Notes under the pieces: model-generated
What the model saw: the letters and a program-made list of their open reading frames with translations, nothing else
Told to the model about the DNA's origin: nothing
The model's database searches: none
Made by a program: the position numbers and the translations under genes
Source of the DNA: an uncultured Bacteroidales bacterium
GTDB lineage: Bacteria > Bacteroidota > Bacteroidia > Bacteroidales > Muribaculaceae
Assembly (NCBI GenBank): GCA_902776955.1
Contig: CACYSG010000005.1
Span: forward strand, 32,967-96,966
DNA: 64,000 nt
Direction: 5' to 3'
In this document: piece by piece, positions 9,600-18,881 of the stretch
Layout: each line of letters opens with the position of its first letter
Position numbering within the stretch: the stretch's first letter is position 1

Positions 9600-10724
9600 A
9601 TGAAACGCTTCATGCTTGCATTGGCTATTGTGCTATTCGTGGCCAATAGTCTTTTTGCGCAGTTGCCACCCGACTCGGTGCTGCGTCGCTATGCCGCCGG
9701 AATGCTCATGGTGGGCTTCAAGGGCGACAGCGTGACTGCCGACTGCGATGCGGCGCGCTATGTGCGTGACCTCAAGGTGGGTGCTGTTGTGCTGTTTGAC
9801 ATCGACCTGACGGGTGACGCCACCCTCGGGTCGCGCAACATCACCAGCAAGGAACGCCTCACGCGCATGACCGCCCAGCTGCAGGCATGGGCCGATTATC
9901 CGCTACTCATCGCCACCGATCAGGAGGGAGGCAAGGTGGCGCGCCTCAAGACGCGCTACGGTTTCCAGCCGACGGTAACTGCCGAATACCTCGGCACCGT
10001 CGATAACGAGGACACCACACGCTACTATGCCTCAAGGCTCGCCCGCGAGATGCGCGAGGCAGGCGTGAACGTCAACCTGGCGCCCGTGGTCGATGTGCTC
10101 AACCACGACTGCGCCGCCGTGGGACACTACAACCGCTGCTTTTCGGCCGAGACCGACGTGATTGTCCGCCATGCCGGATGGTTCATCGACGAGTGCCGCC
10201 GTCAGGGTGTGTTGTGTACCCTCAAGCATTTCCCCGGCCACGGCAACGCCATCAGCGACTCGCACTATGGCTTTGTGGATGTCACCGATGCCTGGACCCC
10301 GCGCGAGCTGGAGCCGTTTGCCCGACTCATCGACGCCGGCCAGGCCGACCTGGTGATGACGGCCCACCTGTTCAACCGCCACATCGATGCCGACTATCCC
10401 GCCACGCTGTCCTCCAAGACCATCAACGGCCTGCTGCGCGGGCAGATGGGTTTTGACGGCATTGTAGTCACCGACGACCTGTACATGCAGGCCATCCTGG
10501 ACAACTACAGCATCGAGACCGCGCTTGAACTGGCCATTAACGCGGGGGCCGACCTCATCTGTGTGGGCAACAACATCAACACGGGATATGAAGCCGACCG
10601 CCCCTACAGGCTCGTGGACATGATTGTCAACCTGGTCAAGCAGGGGCGCATTCCCTGGCAACGCCTGCAGGAATCCCGCCAGCGGGTGCTGAGAATTGTA
10701 GAAACGCAAAATCTTGCGTCTTAA
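9600..10724 (+). CDS. secreted glycoside hydrolase family 3 (NagZ-like beta-N-acetylhexosaminidase)
   Basis: 374 residues with a signal peptide (MKRFMLALAIVLFVANSLFAQ). The GH3 catalytic barrel is clear: IATDQEGGKVARL, NLAPVVDV, LKHFPGHGNAISDSHYG (the bacterial NagZ KHFPGHG plus D-x-H motif that supplies the acid/base pair) and VVTDDLYMQAI (Asp nucleophile). The likely role is removal of GlcNAc from peptidoglycan muropeptides or other glycans outside the cytoplasm. It is a single-domain enzyme without the C-terminal domain of beta-glucosidases. The last codons (ETQNLAS, stop) are encoded inside a copy of the GACGCAAAA palindrome repeat, so the native C-terminus may have been altered by repeat insertion. 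Confidence 0.9.
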   Translation: MKRFMLALAIVLFVANSLFAQLPPDSVLRRYAAGMLMVGFKGDSVTADCDAARYVRDLKVGAVVLFDIDLTGDATLGSRNITSKERLTRMTAQLQAWADYPLLIATDQEGGKVARLKTRYGFQPTVTAEYLGTVDNEDTTRYYASRLAREMREAGVNVNLAPVVDVLNHDCAAVGHYNRCFSAETDVIVRHAGWFIDECRRQGVLCTLKHFPGHGNAISDSHYGFVDVTDAWTPRELEPFARLIDAGQADLVMTAHLFNRHIDADYPATLSSKTINGLLRGQMGFDGIVVTDDLYMQAILDNYSIETALELAINAGADLICVGNNINTGYEADRPYRLVDMIVNLVKQGRIPWQRLQESRQRVLRIVETQNLAS

Positions 10725-10752
10725 TGGAATATGCAAAATCTTGCGTCTAAGT
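10702..10752. repeat. degenerate copy of the GACGCAAAA palindromic repeat, overlapping a gene end
   Basis: Two half-elements (acgcaaaatcttgcgtct and gcaaaatcttgcgtct) lie head to tail here. They match the 84-bp elements at 31185 and 61108, with C in place of T in the centre of each palindrome. The first half-element encodes the last residues and stop codon of the GH3 gene. Confidence 0.7.
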
Positions 10753-10792
10753 AAATTTGAAATATAATTTTTAGGATATAATATAATTGATT

Positions 10793-11857
10793 ATGAAAAA
10801 GATACTGTTTTTCGCTTTAATCGCCTTGTGTGTCGCCACGGCTTTCGCCGACGATAAGAACCCCGGCAAGAAGCCGCCGCGTCCCCGCAGTGCCAGGCCC
10901 GCAAAGCCCATCGTCATGCCTCCCTCGCTCAAGCCGGGTGACAAAATCGCCATCATCTCGCCCGCCAGCACCCCATCCGCCGATAATCCCGAGAAGGCAG
11001 CCGAGACGCTGAGAGCCTGGGGCTTCGTTCCCGTCATCGGCTCTCATGCGCTGGATTCTTACCATGGCTATGCCGGAACCATCGCACAGCGTTGCGCCGA
11101 TTTGAATTGGGCTCTCTATGATCCTGAAATCAAGGCTATTGTGTGCACGCGTGGCGGTTACGGCTCGTCGATGCTGCTGGGCCCGATGCGTCGTGACGAC
11201 TTCGCCAAGAATCCCAAGTGGATTGTGGGCTACAGCGACATCACCGCCCTGCACAGCGCCATGGTGACGAGCGGCGTGATGAGCCTCCATGCCAACATGG
11301 GCGGAGCGCTGGGTTCGCGCGGTAAGGACGACCCCGTCAACCAGATGCTGCTCAACGTGCTCACGGGCACGCTTCCCGCCTATGAAGTGCCTGCCCACCC
11401 GCTCAATGTGGCGGGCAAGGCCGAGGGCATCGTCATTGGCGGCAACATGGCCGTGTTCACCAACATCAGCGGCAGCGGCCAGTGGGACTTCCTGGACCGC
11501 AGTCAGATCATGTCCCGCGACGTCATCCTCTTCTTTGAGGACGTCAGCGAGAGCATCCCGCGTGTCAACAGCATGCTGCAGGCGCTGCGCCTCAAGGGCG
11601 TGCTCAATCACGTCAAGGGCATTATCGTGGGACGATTCACCGAGTATGAATCACGCGACGGCTACAACGACATGAACGAGATGCTCAACGAGACCCTTGG
11701 CGGCCTGGGCATTCCCGTATGCTATGATTTCCCGGCCAGCCACGACGAGGAGTGGAACTACCCGATGATCGAGGGCTGTAAAGCCGAACTCATCGTGACC
11801 ACCGATGGCGTCTCACTCACCTTTGTGAATGAGAATGAGGAGACGGCCACCGAATAA
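10793..11857 (+). CDS. S66 family LD-carboxypeptidase, exported
   Basis: Cleaves the terminal D-alanine of murein tetrapeptides between L- and D-residues, part of peptidoglycan recycling. 354 residues from ATG 10793; a TTG at 10787 is less likely. A signal peptide (MKKILFFALIALCVATAFA) suggests periplasmic action, unlike cytoplasmic E. coli LdcA. S66 motifs: LKPGDKIAIISPAS, the nucleophile-elbow CTRGGYGSSMLL (Ser), VGYSDITALHSA, GGNMAVF, ILFFEDVSE (Glu) and FPASHDEEWNYP (His). Its place after a NagZ-like GH3 supports a joint wall-turnover role. Confidence 0.9.
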   Translation: MKKILFFALIALCVATAFADDKNPGKKPPRPRSARPAKPIVMPPSLKPGDKIAIISPASTPSADNPEKAAETLRAWGFVPVIGSHALDSYHGYAGTIAQRCADLNWALYDPEIKAIVCTRGGYGSSMLLGPMRRDDFAKNPKWIVGYSDITALHSAMVTSGVMSLHANMGGALGSRGKDDPVNQMLLNVLTGTLPAYEVPAHPLNVAGKAEGIVIGGNMAVFTNISGSGQWDFLDRSQIMSRDVILFFEDVSESIPRVNSMLQALRLKGVLNHVKGIIVGRFTEYESRDGYNDMNEMLNETLGGLGIPVCYDFPASHDEEWNYPMIEGCKAELIVTTDGVSLTFVNENEETATE

Positions 11858-11905
11858 GGTGCTGATATCGTTTTTGATACCCCATTTTAACTACTCCCCT
11901 GCACG

Positions 11906-12448
11906 ATGACTAGGAAAGATAAACTGTTGCTACTGGCGATTGTGGCGGTGCTGCTGATTGTGGCGGCACACGCCTTCCTGTCGGTGGACGTTGTGCGGCA
12001 TGGCAGCAAGGTCATCTCACGCGTCGAACTCAAGAACCTCGATCCTGCCAACAACGGCATCAATATTGAGGTCACACAACCCTGGTACAATCCTAAAAAG
12101 GAACTGGCGTTCAACGTCGGCGACCCCGACGAACGCGATTTCGACCGATTTGATGTCACCAGGTGCCTGCTCCAGTGCGCCCAGGAACTCGGACAGCGTG
12201 ATTTCAGCCGCATCTACCTGTGCAACAAGGGCGACCGGCTTTATTACATCAATGCCGACGACTTCAAGCAACTGGGCGAGCAATACAAGAACGGCGAGAC
12301 GATTAACACGCTCAGCCTCTATGTGAAGCTGCCTCGGGTGACCTACACCCTCAACGACAGCCTCGCCTTTCCCGAGCACCCGGGCATGTTGGGCTCCATC
12401 AACGATGCCCAGGACTGGAACACAATGATGTCCAACCTGTTGCGTTAA
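11906..12448 (+). CDS. hypothetical protein with N-terminal membrane anchor
   Basis: 180 residues, family not recognised. Residues 6-25 (KLLLLAIVAVLLIVAAHAFL) form one hydrophobic helix; the remainder is hydrophilic with alternating charged and aromatic residues and is probably periplasmic. It contains no cysteine pair or catalytic motif that I can identify. It lies 48 bp after the S66 carboxypeptidase on the same strand and could belong to that transcript. The codon use is like its neighbours. Confidence 0.75.
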   Translation: MTRKDKLLLLAIVAVLLIVAAHAFLSVDVVRHGSKVISRVELKNLDPANNGINIEVTQPWYNPKKELAFNVGDPDERDFDRFDVTRCLLQCAQELGQRDFSRIYLCNKGDRLYYINADDFKQLGEQYKNGETINTLSLYVKLPRVTYTLNDSLAFPEHPGMLGSINDAQDWNTMMSNLLR

Positions 12449-12559
12449 CGACCGCACCACTCAGGCTTATGACACATCGCCTTTTGGGTCCTTTTTTGGA
12501 CACAACGATTTTGTCGCCTTTAGGGCGATAAACGTTCAGGTTATGTATAGGGTGGGGGA

Positions 12560-13426
12560 TTACTGCTGGCCTGTGCCCCATAGGAGTTTCTGGCGCAGCG
12601 TGCGGGCAAAGTTGTTCCCCTCGAGTTGCACCACGCGGGCACAATAGGGCGCGCGGGCGATGGTCAGCGTCGAGCCCGTCGGGCACAGGGTCACTTCACC
12701 ATCGATACTCACCTCGTAGTGTTTTGCCCGCGAGTAGGTGCGGACGGCGATTTCGCTGTCGTCGCGAACCACCAGCGGACGCATCGTCAGCGAGTGCGGC
12801 GAGATGGGGGACAATACCAGGCACGACGTCGTCGGCTCCAGTATCGGGCCGCCGACGCTCATGTTATAGGCCGTCGAGCCCGTCGGCGTGCTCACGATCA
12901 GGCCGTCGCCCCTGTAGGTCGTGAGTTCATGGGAGCACAGCCGTGTTTCCATGTCGAGCATCGACGAGGTCTCGTGCCGCAGGATGGCCACCTCGTTGAG
13001 TGCCCACGGGTGCTGAATGAGGGTGGCATCACACGCCACCTGCAGCATCGTGCGCTCCTCGATGCGGTAATGCCCGGCCAGCACCTCGTCCAGCACGCCG
13101 CTCTGGCGGTCCAGGTTGCCGGCTGTCAGGTAACCCAGGTGGCCCAGGTTCACCCCCAGGATGGGCATGCCCTGGCGCGACACCCACATCACCGTCGTCA
13201 GGAACGTGCCGTCGCCGCCCAGCGACAACGCCATGTCGGCCTCGGGCACCGCGTCGGCGTCAAACGACGACACACCCTCCAACTTGCCGGCCCCGCACAG
13301 GTAGCAGTAGAAATCTCGCTCCACGGCCACGTCGATACCGCGCTCGGTCAGATGGCGGACAAACTCCTGCACCTGGGCGATGTCTCCCTGCTGATAGGTG
13401 TTACCGAATATCACAAATCTCTTCAT
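12560..13426 (-). CDS. nadK: NAD kinase
   Basis: Phosphorylates NAD to NADP in the cytoplasm. 288 residues. Diagnostic motifs are LGGDGTFLTTV (GGDG phosphate-binding loop, about residue 70), GVNLGHLGYLT, LNEVAILRHETSS (NE motif) and YRGDGLIVSTPTGSTAYNMSVGGPI. The start ATG is preceded by TATCTTTG only 5 bp away, which suggests a leaderless or nearly leaderless mRNA. It is convergent with the hypothetical gene to its left. Confidence 0.95.
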   Translation of the reverse strand: MKRFVIFGNTYQQGDIAQVQEFVRHLTERGIDVAVERDFYCYLCGAGKLEGVSSFDADAVPEADMALSLGGDGTFLTTVMWVSRQGMPILGVNLGHLGYLTAGNLDRQSGVLDEVLAGHYRIEERTMLQVACDATLIQHPWALNEVAILRHETSSMLDMETRLCSHELTTYRGDGLIVSTPTGSTAYNMSVGGPILEPTTSCLVLSPISPHSLTMRPLVVRDDSEIAVRTYSRAKHYEVSIDGEVTLCPTGSTLTIARAPYCARVVQLEGNNFARTLRQKLLWGTGQQ

Positions 13427-13431
13427 GACGG

Positions 13432-13439
13432 CAAAGATA
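13432..13439 (-). promoter_or_regulatory. -7 element of nadK, five bases from the start codon
   Basis: TATCTTTG reads on the minus strand at 13439-13432 and the nadK ATG begins at 13426. Transcription normally starts a few bases after this element, so the message should begin at or next to the AUG. Confidence 0.6.
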
Positions 13440-13602
13440 ATACTTTTTTGGATTTTACGTTATTTAGGTATCAGGTTTTAGGTGACAATCACCTGTTGCT
13501 CTAGCTTGATGTCGTGTCCTCGCCGTTAATATCAAAACCCTAAAGACCCTAAAAATTGGTTAATTTCGGGCATTAGAATGGTGAGGTTTCAAAGATTATG
13601 AG

Positions 13603-13610
13603 TAATTTTG
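13603..13610 (+). promoter_or_regulatory. -7 element upstream of the DUF2723 gene
   Basis: TAATTTTG (TAnnTTTG), 69 bp before the ATG at 13679. No TTTG lies at the ideal -33 distance, so the promoter is weaker or differently spaced. The rest of 13427-13602 shows nothing else I recognise. Confidence 0.5.
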
Positions 13611-13678
13611 CCGTTTAGTACACGATTAAACTATAAAAACCGAAATAAAACCAATATTTTTTTCACAACAGAGTAACG

Positions 13679-16600
13679 ATGAAGAAGTACAAGCTCATCA
13701 ACAACACGCTGGGATGGCTCATCTTTTTGGTGGCAGCGGTGACTTACCTGCTGACCATCGAGCCGACAGCCAGCTTCTGGGACTGCCCGGAGTTTATCGC
13801 CCAAGGTTTTAAGACCGAAATTGGTCACCCGCCCGGCAACCCGATTTTTATTCTTGCCGCCAATTTCGCCAGCAAGTTTGCCGGCGGTGACGTGATGGCT
13901 GTCGCCAAGTGCGTCAACGCAATGTCGGCAATCTTCAGTGCGCTGACGATCCTGCTGCTTTTCTGGTCCATCACCCACCTGGTGAAGAAACTCGTCGTTA
14001 AAGACGGCGAGGAGGACAAGATGACGCTCACGCAGTATCTGGTGGTGATGGGTAGCGGTATCTGCGGTGCCCTGGCCTACACCTGGAGTGACACTTTCTG
14101 GTACAGTGCCGTTGAGGCCGAGGTTTATGCCTTCTCGTCGTTATGCACGGCGCTGGTATTCTGGCTCATCCTCAAGTGGGAGAACAGGGCCGACGAACCT
14201 AGCAGCGACCGCTGGATTGTGCTGATAGCCTATGTGCTGGGCGTGTCGCTGGGTGTGCACCTGCTCAACCTGCTGTGCATCCCCGCCATCGCGCTGATTT
14301 TCTATTATCGCCAGTGCCGTTCCCACGGCAAGGACTCGACGGTGAAGGGTTCGCTCCTGACGCTGCTCGTGTCGTTTGTCATCGTGGGCCTAATTCTGTA
14401 CGGTCTGGAGCCTGGATTCGTCGAGATGGGTCAGAAGTTTGACCTGTTCTTCGTCAACACGCTGGGCATGTCGTTCAATTCGGGTGTGCTGGTTTATGCC
14501 ATCGTGCTGCTGGCCGCTCTGGCTTGGGCGCTGTGGGAACTCTACAGCAACAAGAGCGACTTCCGCATCAAGTTGTCGTTTGTCGTGGCCATCCTGTTGT
14601 CAGGTATGCTGCTGCTGGGCGACGGCATCGTGATTCCCCTGGTGCTGTTCATCGGCCTGTGCGTTTATATGTTCCGCTTCTGCCAGAAGGTTCCCGTGCG
14701 CGTGCTCACCAATATCGTGTCGTGCATCATGGTGATCTTCATCGGCTTCAGCTGCTATGCGCTGATTCTTATCCGCAGCTCGCAGAACACCCCGCTCGAC
14801 GAGAACTCGCCCAACAACACGTTTGCTCTGGCCAAGTACTTGAGCCGCGAGCAGTATGGCGAGACGCCGCTGTTGTATGGCCGCACGCTCTATAGCGACA
14901 TCATGTATCAGGAGTCGGATAACGGTACCATGCAGCCCGCCGTCAAGGAGGGTCCGATGCAGTATGCCCCCGAGGTGAAGTCCTCGCCCGACGAGCCCGA
15001 CCACTACAAGGAACTGGGCACTAAGAAGACCTATCGTTACAGCCCCGAGCAGAATATGCTCTTCCCGCGCATCCATGACGACAAGCATGAGCGCGAGTAT
15101 ATCGACTGGCTCGGCATGCAGGGTACTCAGGTACAGGCCACAACACGCCTCGACAGTGAAGGCAACCCGGCAGGTACCGAGACCAAACTCAAGCCGACGA
15201 TGATGGAGAACCTGCGCTTCTTTGTGGACTACCAGTTGAACTACATGTACTGGCGCTACTTCATGTGGAACTTCTCGGGACGCCAGAACGATATCCAGGG
15301 CATGGGCGAAATCACCCACGGCAACTGGATCTCGGGCTACTCGTTCATCGATAATCCGCGACTGGGCGACCAGAGCCTGCTGCCCGACGACCTGGGCAAG
15401 GGCAACAAGGGTCACAACGTGTTCTACATGCTGCCGCTGCTCATGGGCCTCATCGGCCTCTTGTGGCAGGCCTACCGCGGACGTCGCGGCATCGAGCAGT
15501 TCTGGGTGGTATTCTTCCTGTTCTTCATGACGGGTATCGCCATCGTGCTCTACCTGAACCAGACGCCCAGCCAGCCGCGTGAGCGTGACTATGCCTACGC
15601 TGGTTCGTTCTATGCCTACAGCATCTGGATCGGTATGGGTGTTGCCGGACTGTGGAGCTTTGTGATGTGGGCACTCCGCAAGAAGGGCAAGAAGGCTGCC
15701 AAGGGCGAGGCCACCGTGGCTACCGATGGTGGCTACCGTGGTGGCGCAGCTGTTGCTGTGGCCGCTTGTGCCGCTCTCATCGGTCTGGCAGTGCCCCTGC
15801 AGATGGTAAGCCAGACGTGGGATGACCACGACCGCAGCGGACGTTCAGCGGCTCGTGACTTCGGCCGCAACTACCTGTCGAGCGTGGCCCCCAACGGTAT
15901 CATCTTCTGCAATGGTGACAACGACACCTTCCCCCTGTGGTATCTCCAGGAGGTGGAGGGCTACCGCACCGACGTGCGTGCCGTGAACCTGAGTTACCTG
16001 GCTACCGACTGGTACATCAGCCAGATGCAGCGTGCGGCCTATGAGTCCGCTCCGCTGCCCATGCTGGCCGACAAGAATACCTACGCCTATGACGAGCGCC
16101 AGTTCTGCTACTTCATGCAGCCCGACCTGACGCCCACCGAGGCCCTCAAGTCGCTCGCTCAGGTCTATGGCCCCGATAGCAAGAACAACCCCTACGGCAT
16201 GAACGAAATCCGCTATCCGCGCGTTTACATGCCCGTCGATGCCGACCAGGCCATCAAGGCTGGTATCGTGCGCGCCGAGCAGCGCGACATGATCGAGCCG
16301 TCGATCAACTTGGACCTGCAGCGCATGGGTGCTGGCATGAGCGCCAGCCAGTTGATGTCGTTCGACATGATTGCCAGCAGCATCGCACAGGGCTGGAATC
16401 GTCCCTGCTACTTCGCCATGACGGTGCCCGACAGCTACTATCTGGGACTGACTCCCTATCTGCGTCTGACCGGTCTGGCCTATCAGGTGACCCCCATCAA
16501 CGCCGACAATCATCGTGGCGACATGGGTGTATCGACCGACGTGATGTATGACAACGTGGTGAATAAGTTCCTGTGGGGCGGTTTGGATACCGCCAAGCCC

Positions 16601-17245
16601 GGTGAGATTTACCTTGACGAGACCATCTGCCGCATGGTGACCACCATGCGCAGCGCTCTGCTTGACCTGGCATCCAGCTTGACCAACGAGGCTCAGCTTG
16701 CCGATCAGGAACAGCTGCCCGTTCCCGAGGGCATGACCCGTGAGGCCTATGTCGCCGACCGCTACAAGAAGGCACGCACCATCCTTGACCTGATGATGAC
16801 GAAGTTGCCGACGTCAATCTGCCCGTTCACTGTTCAGATGGGTGGTCAGGTGGCCCGCAACTACTACAACTTGGGTAAGGCCAGCGGCGACAGCACCTGT
16901 GTGGCTCGCAGTAAGGAAATCCTCGAGGGTGAGCTGCTGCGTTATGCCGGTTACCTGCGTTTCTACCAGACGCTGAGCACTTCGCAGTATGAGCGCCTGA
17001 CAACCACCGACAAGTATATCGACCAGCAGTATCTGCTCGACATGATGAGCAATTATGGCAGCTGGTTCGGTGACAAGGAGTATGAGGTTGTGGCCCAGAA
17101 GCTCGTCAATGCAGGTGTCAATATGGACCGTCTGCAGTCCTATCAGAAGGCCTATGAGCAGCAGATGATTCGTCAGATGCAGGCTCAACAGGCTGCCGCG
17201 AACCAAGAATCCTCGGCCAGCCTGGAGGAGGTACTGGGCAATTGA
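13679..17245 (+). CDS. DUF2723 polytopic membrane protein (putative protein O-glycosyltransferase-like)
   Basis: 1,188 residues. The N-terminal half has about a dozen hydrophobic helices and the DUF2723 signature TIEPTASFWDCPEFI plus KTEIGHPPGNPIF (residues 26-60), where the acidic residues resemble the catalytic loop of GT-C glycosyltransferases. A long soluble C-terminal half follows the last helix (about residue 710), with NGDNDTFPLWYLQEVEGYRTDVRAVNLSYLATDWY, typical of this Bacteroidota family, and a glutamine-rich tail. These proteins are annotated as DUF2723 or GT117-like; the substrate is unknown to me. It probably sits in the inner membrane. The next gene starts 24 bp downstream. Confidence 0.88.
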   Translation: MKKYKLINNTLGWLIFLVAAVTYLLTIEPTASFWDCPEFIAQGFKTEIGHPPGNPIFILAANFASKFAGGDVMAVAKCVNAMSAIFSALTILLLFWSITHLVKKLVVKDGEEDKMTLTQYLVVMGSGICGALAYTWSDTFWYSAVEAEVYAFSSLCTALVFWLILKWENRADEPSSDRWIVLIAYVLGVSLGVHLLNLLCIPAIALIFYYRQCRSHGKDSTVKGSLLTLLVSFVIVGLILYGLEPGFVEMGQKFDLFFVNTLGMSFNSGVLVYAIVLLAALAWALWELYSNKSDFRIKLSFVVAILLSGMLLLGDGIVIPLVLFIGLCVYMFRFCQKVPVRVLTNIVSCIMVIFIGFSCYALILIRSSQNTPLDENSPNNTFALAKYLSREQYGETPLLYGRTLYSDIMYQESDNGTMQPAVKEGPMQYAPEVKSSPDEPDHYKELGTKKTYRYSPEQNMLFPRIHDDKHEREYIDWLGMQGTQVQATTRLDSEGNPAGTETKLKPTMMENLRFFVDYQLNYMYWRYFMWNFSGRQNDIQGMGEITHGNWISGYSFIDNPRLGDQSLLPDDLGKGNKGHNVFYMLPLLMGLIGLLWQAYRGRRGIEQFWVVFFLFFMTGIAIVLYLNQTPSQPRERDYAYAGSFYAYSIWIGMGVAGLWSFVMWALRKKGKKAAKGEATVATDGGYRGGAAVAVAACAALIGLAVPLQMVSQTWDDHDRSGRSAARDFGRNYLSSVAPNGIIFCNGDNDTFPLWYLQEVEGYRTDVRAVNLSYLATDWYISQMQRAAYESAPLPMLADKNTYAYDERQFCYFMQPDLTPTEALKSLAQVYGPDSKNNPYGMNEIRYPRVYMPVDADQAIKAGIVRAEQRDMIEPSINLDLQRMGAGMSASQLMSFDMIASSIAQGWNRPCYFAMTVPDSYYLGLTPYLRLTGLAYQVTPINADNHRGDMGVSTDVMYDNVVNKFLWGGLDTAKPGEIYLDETICRMVTTMRSALLDLASSLTNEAQLADQEQLPVPEGMTREAYVADRYKKARTILDLMMTKLPTSICPFTVQMGGQVARNYYNLGKASGDSTCVARSKEILEGELLRYAGYLRFYQTLSTSQYERLTTTDKYIDQQYLLDMMSNYGSWFGDKEYEVVAQKLVNAGVNMDRLQSYQKAYEQQMIRQMQAQQAAANQESSASLEEVLGN

Positions 17246-17269
17246 TGTTCAACCAACGGGTTTTGAATC

Positions 17270-17887
17270 GTGTTAGTTGAGCGTCCGCCCCTGCTTTACA
17301 GAATGATTTTCCCCGAGACCGTGTGGCGCATCCACAAGCGCGACCACACGGTCTATTTGACGTTTGACGACGGACCCATCCCCGAGGTCACCCCATGGGT
17401 GCTCGACACGCTGGACCGTTACGGCATCAAGGCGACCTTCTTCATGGTCGGGGAGAACGTTGAGCGCCATCCCGAATTGCTCGAGGAGGTGAGACGCCGG
17501 GGGCACTCGGTGGGGAACCACACGATGAGCCACCTGCAGGGCGCACACGTGGGAACGAAGCACTATCTGCACAACGTCTTCCGCGCCAACGAACTCATCG
17601 GCAGCACGCTTTTCCGTCCGCCTCACGGTCTGCTGCGCTGGGGACAGTCCAAGGTGCTGCGTTCACGCTTCGCCATCATCATGTATGACCTGGTGACGCG
17701 TGACTACAGCCGCAAGCTCACTGGCGAGCAGGTGCTGGCCAACGTCAAACGCTATGCCCGCAACGGCTCGATCATCGTCTTTCACGACTCGTTGAAGGCC
17801 GAGAAAAACATGAAATATGCCCTGCCTAGGGCCATCGAGTGGCTGCAGGAGCAGGGCTACAAATTTGATGCAATCCCCGAGCATTGA
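17270..17887 (+). CDS. polysaccharide deacetylase family protein
   Basis: A NodB-domain carbohydrate esterase (CE4) of 205 residues. Motif 1 TFDDGP is at residues 30-35, motif 2 HSVGNHTMSH near 81-90 (metal-binding HxxxxH), motif 3 LFRPPHGLLRW near 115, and a late motif IIVFHDSLKA near 172. It probably deacetylates N-acetylated sugars, such as peptidoglycan or a surface glycan. No signal peptide is visible, so location is uncertain. The start is GTG 17270, because homologues begin with a similar MLVERPP-like stretch. The 3' end overlaps the queG start by 20 bp. Confidence 0.85.
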   Translation: MLVERPPLLYRMIFPETVWRIHKRDHTVYLTFDDGPIPEVTPWVLDTLDRYGIKATFFMVGENVERHPELLEEVRRRGHSVGNHTMSHLQGAHVGTKHYLHNVFRANELIGSTLFRPPHGLLRWGQSKVLRSRFAIIMYDLVTRDYSRKLTGEQVLANVKRYARNGSIIVFHDSLKAEKNMKYALPRAIEWLQEQGYKFDAIPEH

Positions 17888-18818
17888 CATAGCATCACAG
17901 ATTAAATCCCAGGCCGCTAGCCTGGGATTTGACGCTTGTGGCTTTGCCGCGGCAGTCCCTGTTGACGACGACGCGGTATCGCGTTATGACCGGTGGATTG
18001 AACAGGGCCATCACGGTTGCATGCAGTGGGCTGCGGGACACCGCGACCTGCGCCGCGACCCGTCGATGCTGCTCGAGGGGGCACAGACTGTGATTTCGCT
18101 GGCCTTGAACTACTATCCCGCCCGTTTTCAGCCCCCTGGCACCCTGCGCGTCGCCTATTATGCCTATGGGCGTGACTATCACGAGGTGTTGCGGGAAAAA
18201 TTGACCGAATTGGCCCATTTCATCGAACAAATCACCCATTGCACCACCCGCCCGTGTGTGGATTCTGCCCCCATTCGCGAGCGCTATTGGGCACAGCAGG
18301 CCGGTGTCGGTTTCATCGGCCTCAACAACTGCCTCATCATCCCTGGCAAGGGGTCATTCTTCTTTTTGGGAGAAATCGTCACCACGGCGCAGCTGCCGCC
18401 CGACGAGCCCTGCACGATGACCTGTGGCGAGTGCGGCAAGTGCGTCGCAGCGTGCCCCACGGGTGCCATGAACCGTCATGGCGCGGTCGATGCCTCGCGT
18501 TGCCTGTCGTGCCTGCTCATTGAGAACCATGACGAGCAGTTGCCCGATTGGGTGGGCGACGTCATCGGCGATAGGGTAGTGGGTTGTGACGAGTGCCAGC
18601 TGTGCTGTCCCCACAATGCCCATGCCACGGCGACGACAATCGAGGATTTTGCCCCCACCCCGGCGGTGATGTCGCTCACCTGTGAGCGCATCGGGCAGAT
18701 GAGCGGTGGCGACTTCAAGCGCACCTTTGCCCACAGTGCCATCTCCCGCTTGCGCTACAAGACCCTGCGCCGCAACGCTGCTATGATCGAAAAGAAGAAC
18801 TTCACCTCGAATAAATGA
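17868..18818 (+). CDS. queG: epoxyqueuosine reductase QueG
   Basis: A cobalamin-dependent iron-sulfur enzyme that reduces epoxyqueuosine to queuosine in tRNA. 316 residues from ATG 17868 (MQSPSIDIASQ); a longer frame opens upstream but lies inside the deacetylase gene. Family marks are the substrate-site CVDSAPIRERYWAQQAGVGFIGLN and two [4Fe-4S] ferredoxin clusters, CGECGKCVAACPTGA (about residue 186) and CLSCLLIENH followed by GCDECQLCCPHN (about 245). It is cytoplasmic. The overlap with the preceding gene implies coupled translation but no shared function that I can see. Confidence 0.93.
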   Translation: MQSPSIDIASQIKSQAASLGFDACGFAAAVPVDDDAVSRYDRWIEQGHHGCMQWAAGHRDLRRDPSMLLEGAQTVISLALNYYPARFQPPGTLRVAYYAYGRDYHEVLREKLTELAHFIEQITHCTTRPCVDSAPIRERYWAQQAGVGFIGLNNCLIIPGKGSFFFLGEIVTTAQLPPDEPCTMTCGECGKCVAACPTGAMNRHGAVDASRCLSCLLIENHDEQLPDWVGDVIGDRVVGCDECQLCCPHNAHATATTIEDFAPTPAVMSLTCERIGQMSGGDFKRTFAHSAISRLRYKTLRRNAAMIEKKNFTSNK

Positions 18819-18848
18819 ATGAGTTGTTGCGCATTGTATTGTTTTTTG

Positions 18849-18856
18849 TAATTTTG
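18849..18856 (+). promoter_or_regulatory. -7 element of the lipoprotein/cstA unit
   Basis: TAATTTTG at 18849-18856, with GTTG 19 bp upstream (18826-18829) as a partial -33 element; the lipoprotein ATG is at 18882. Confidence 0.6.
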
Positions 18857-18881
18857 CGGGGACGAAAAAGCCGTTGACGAT

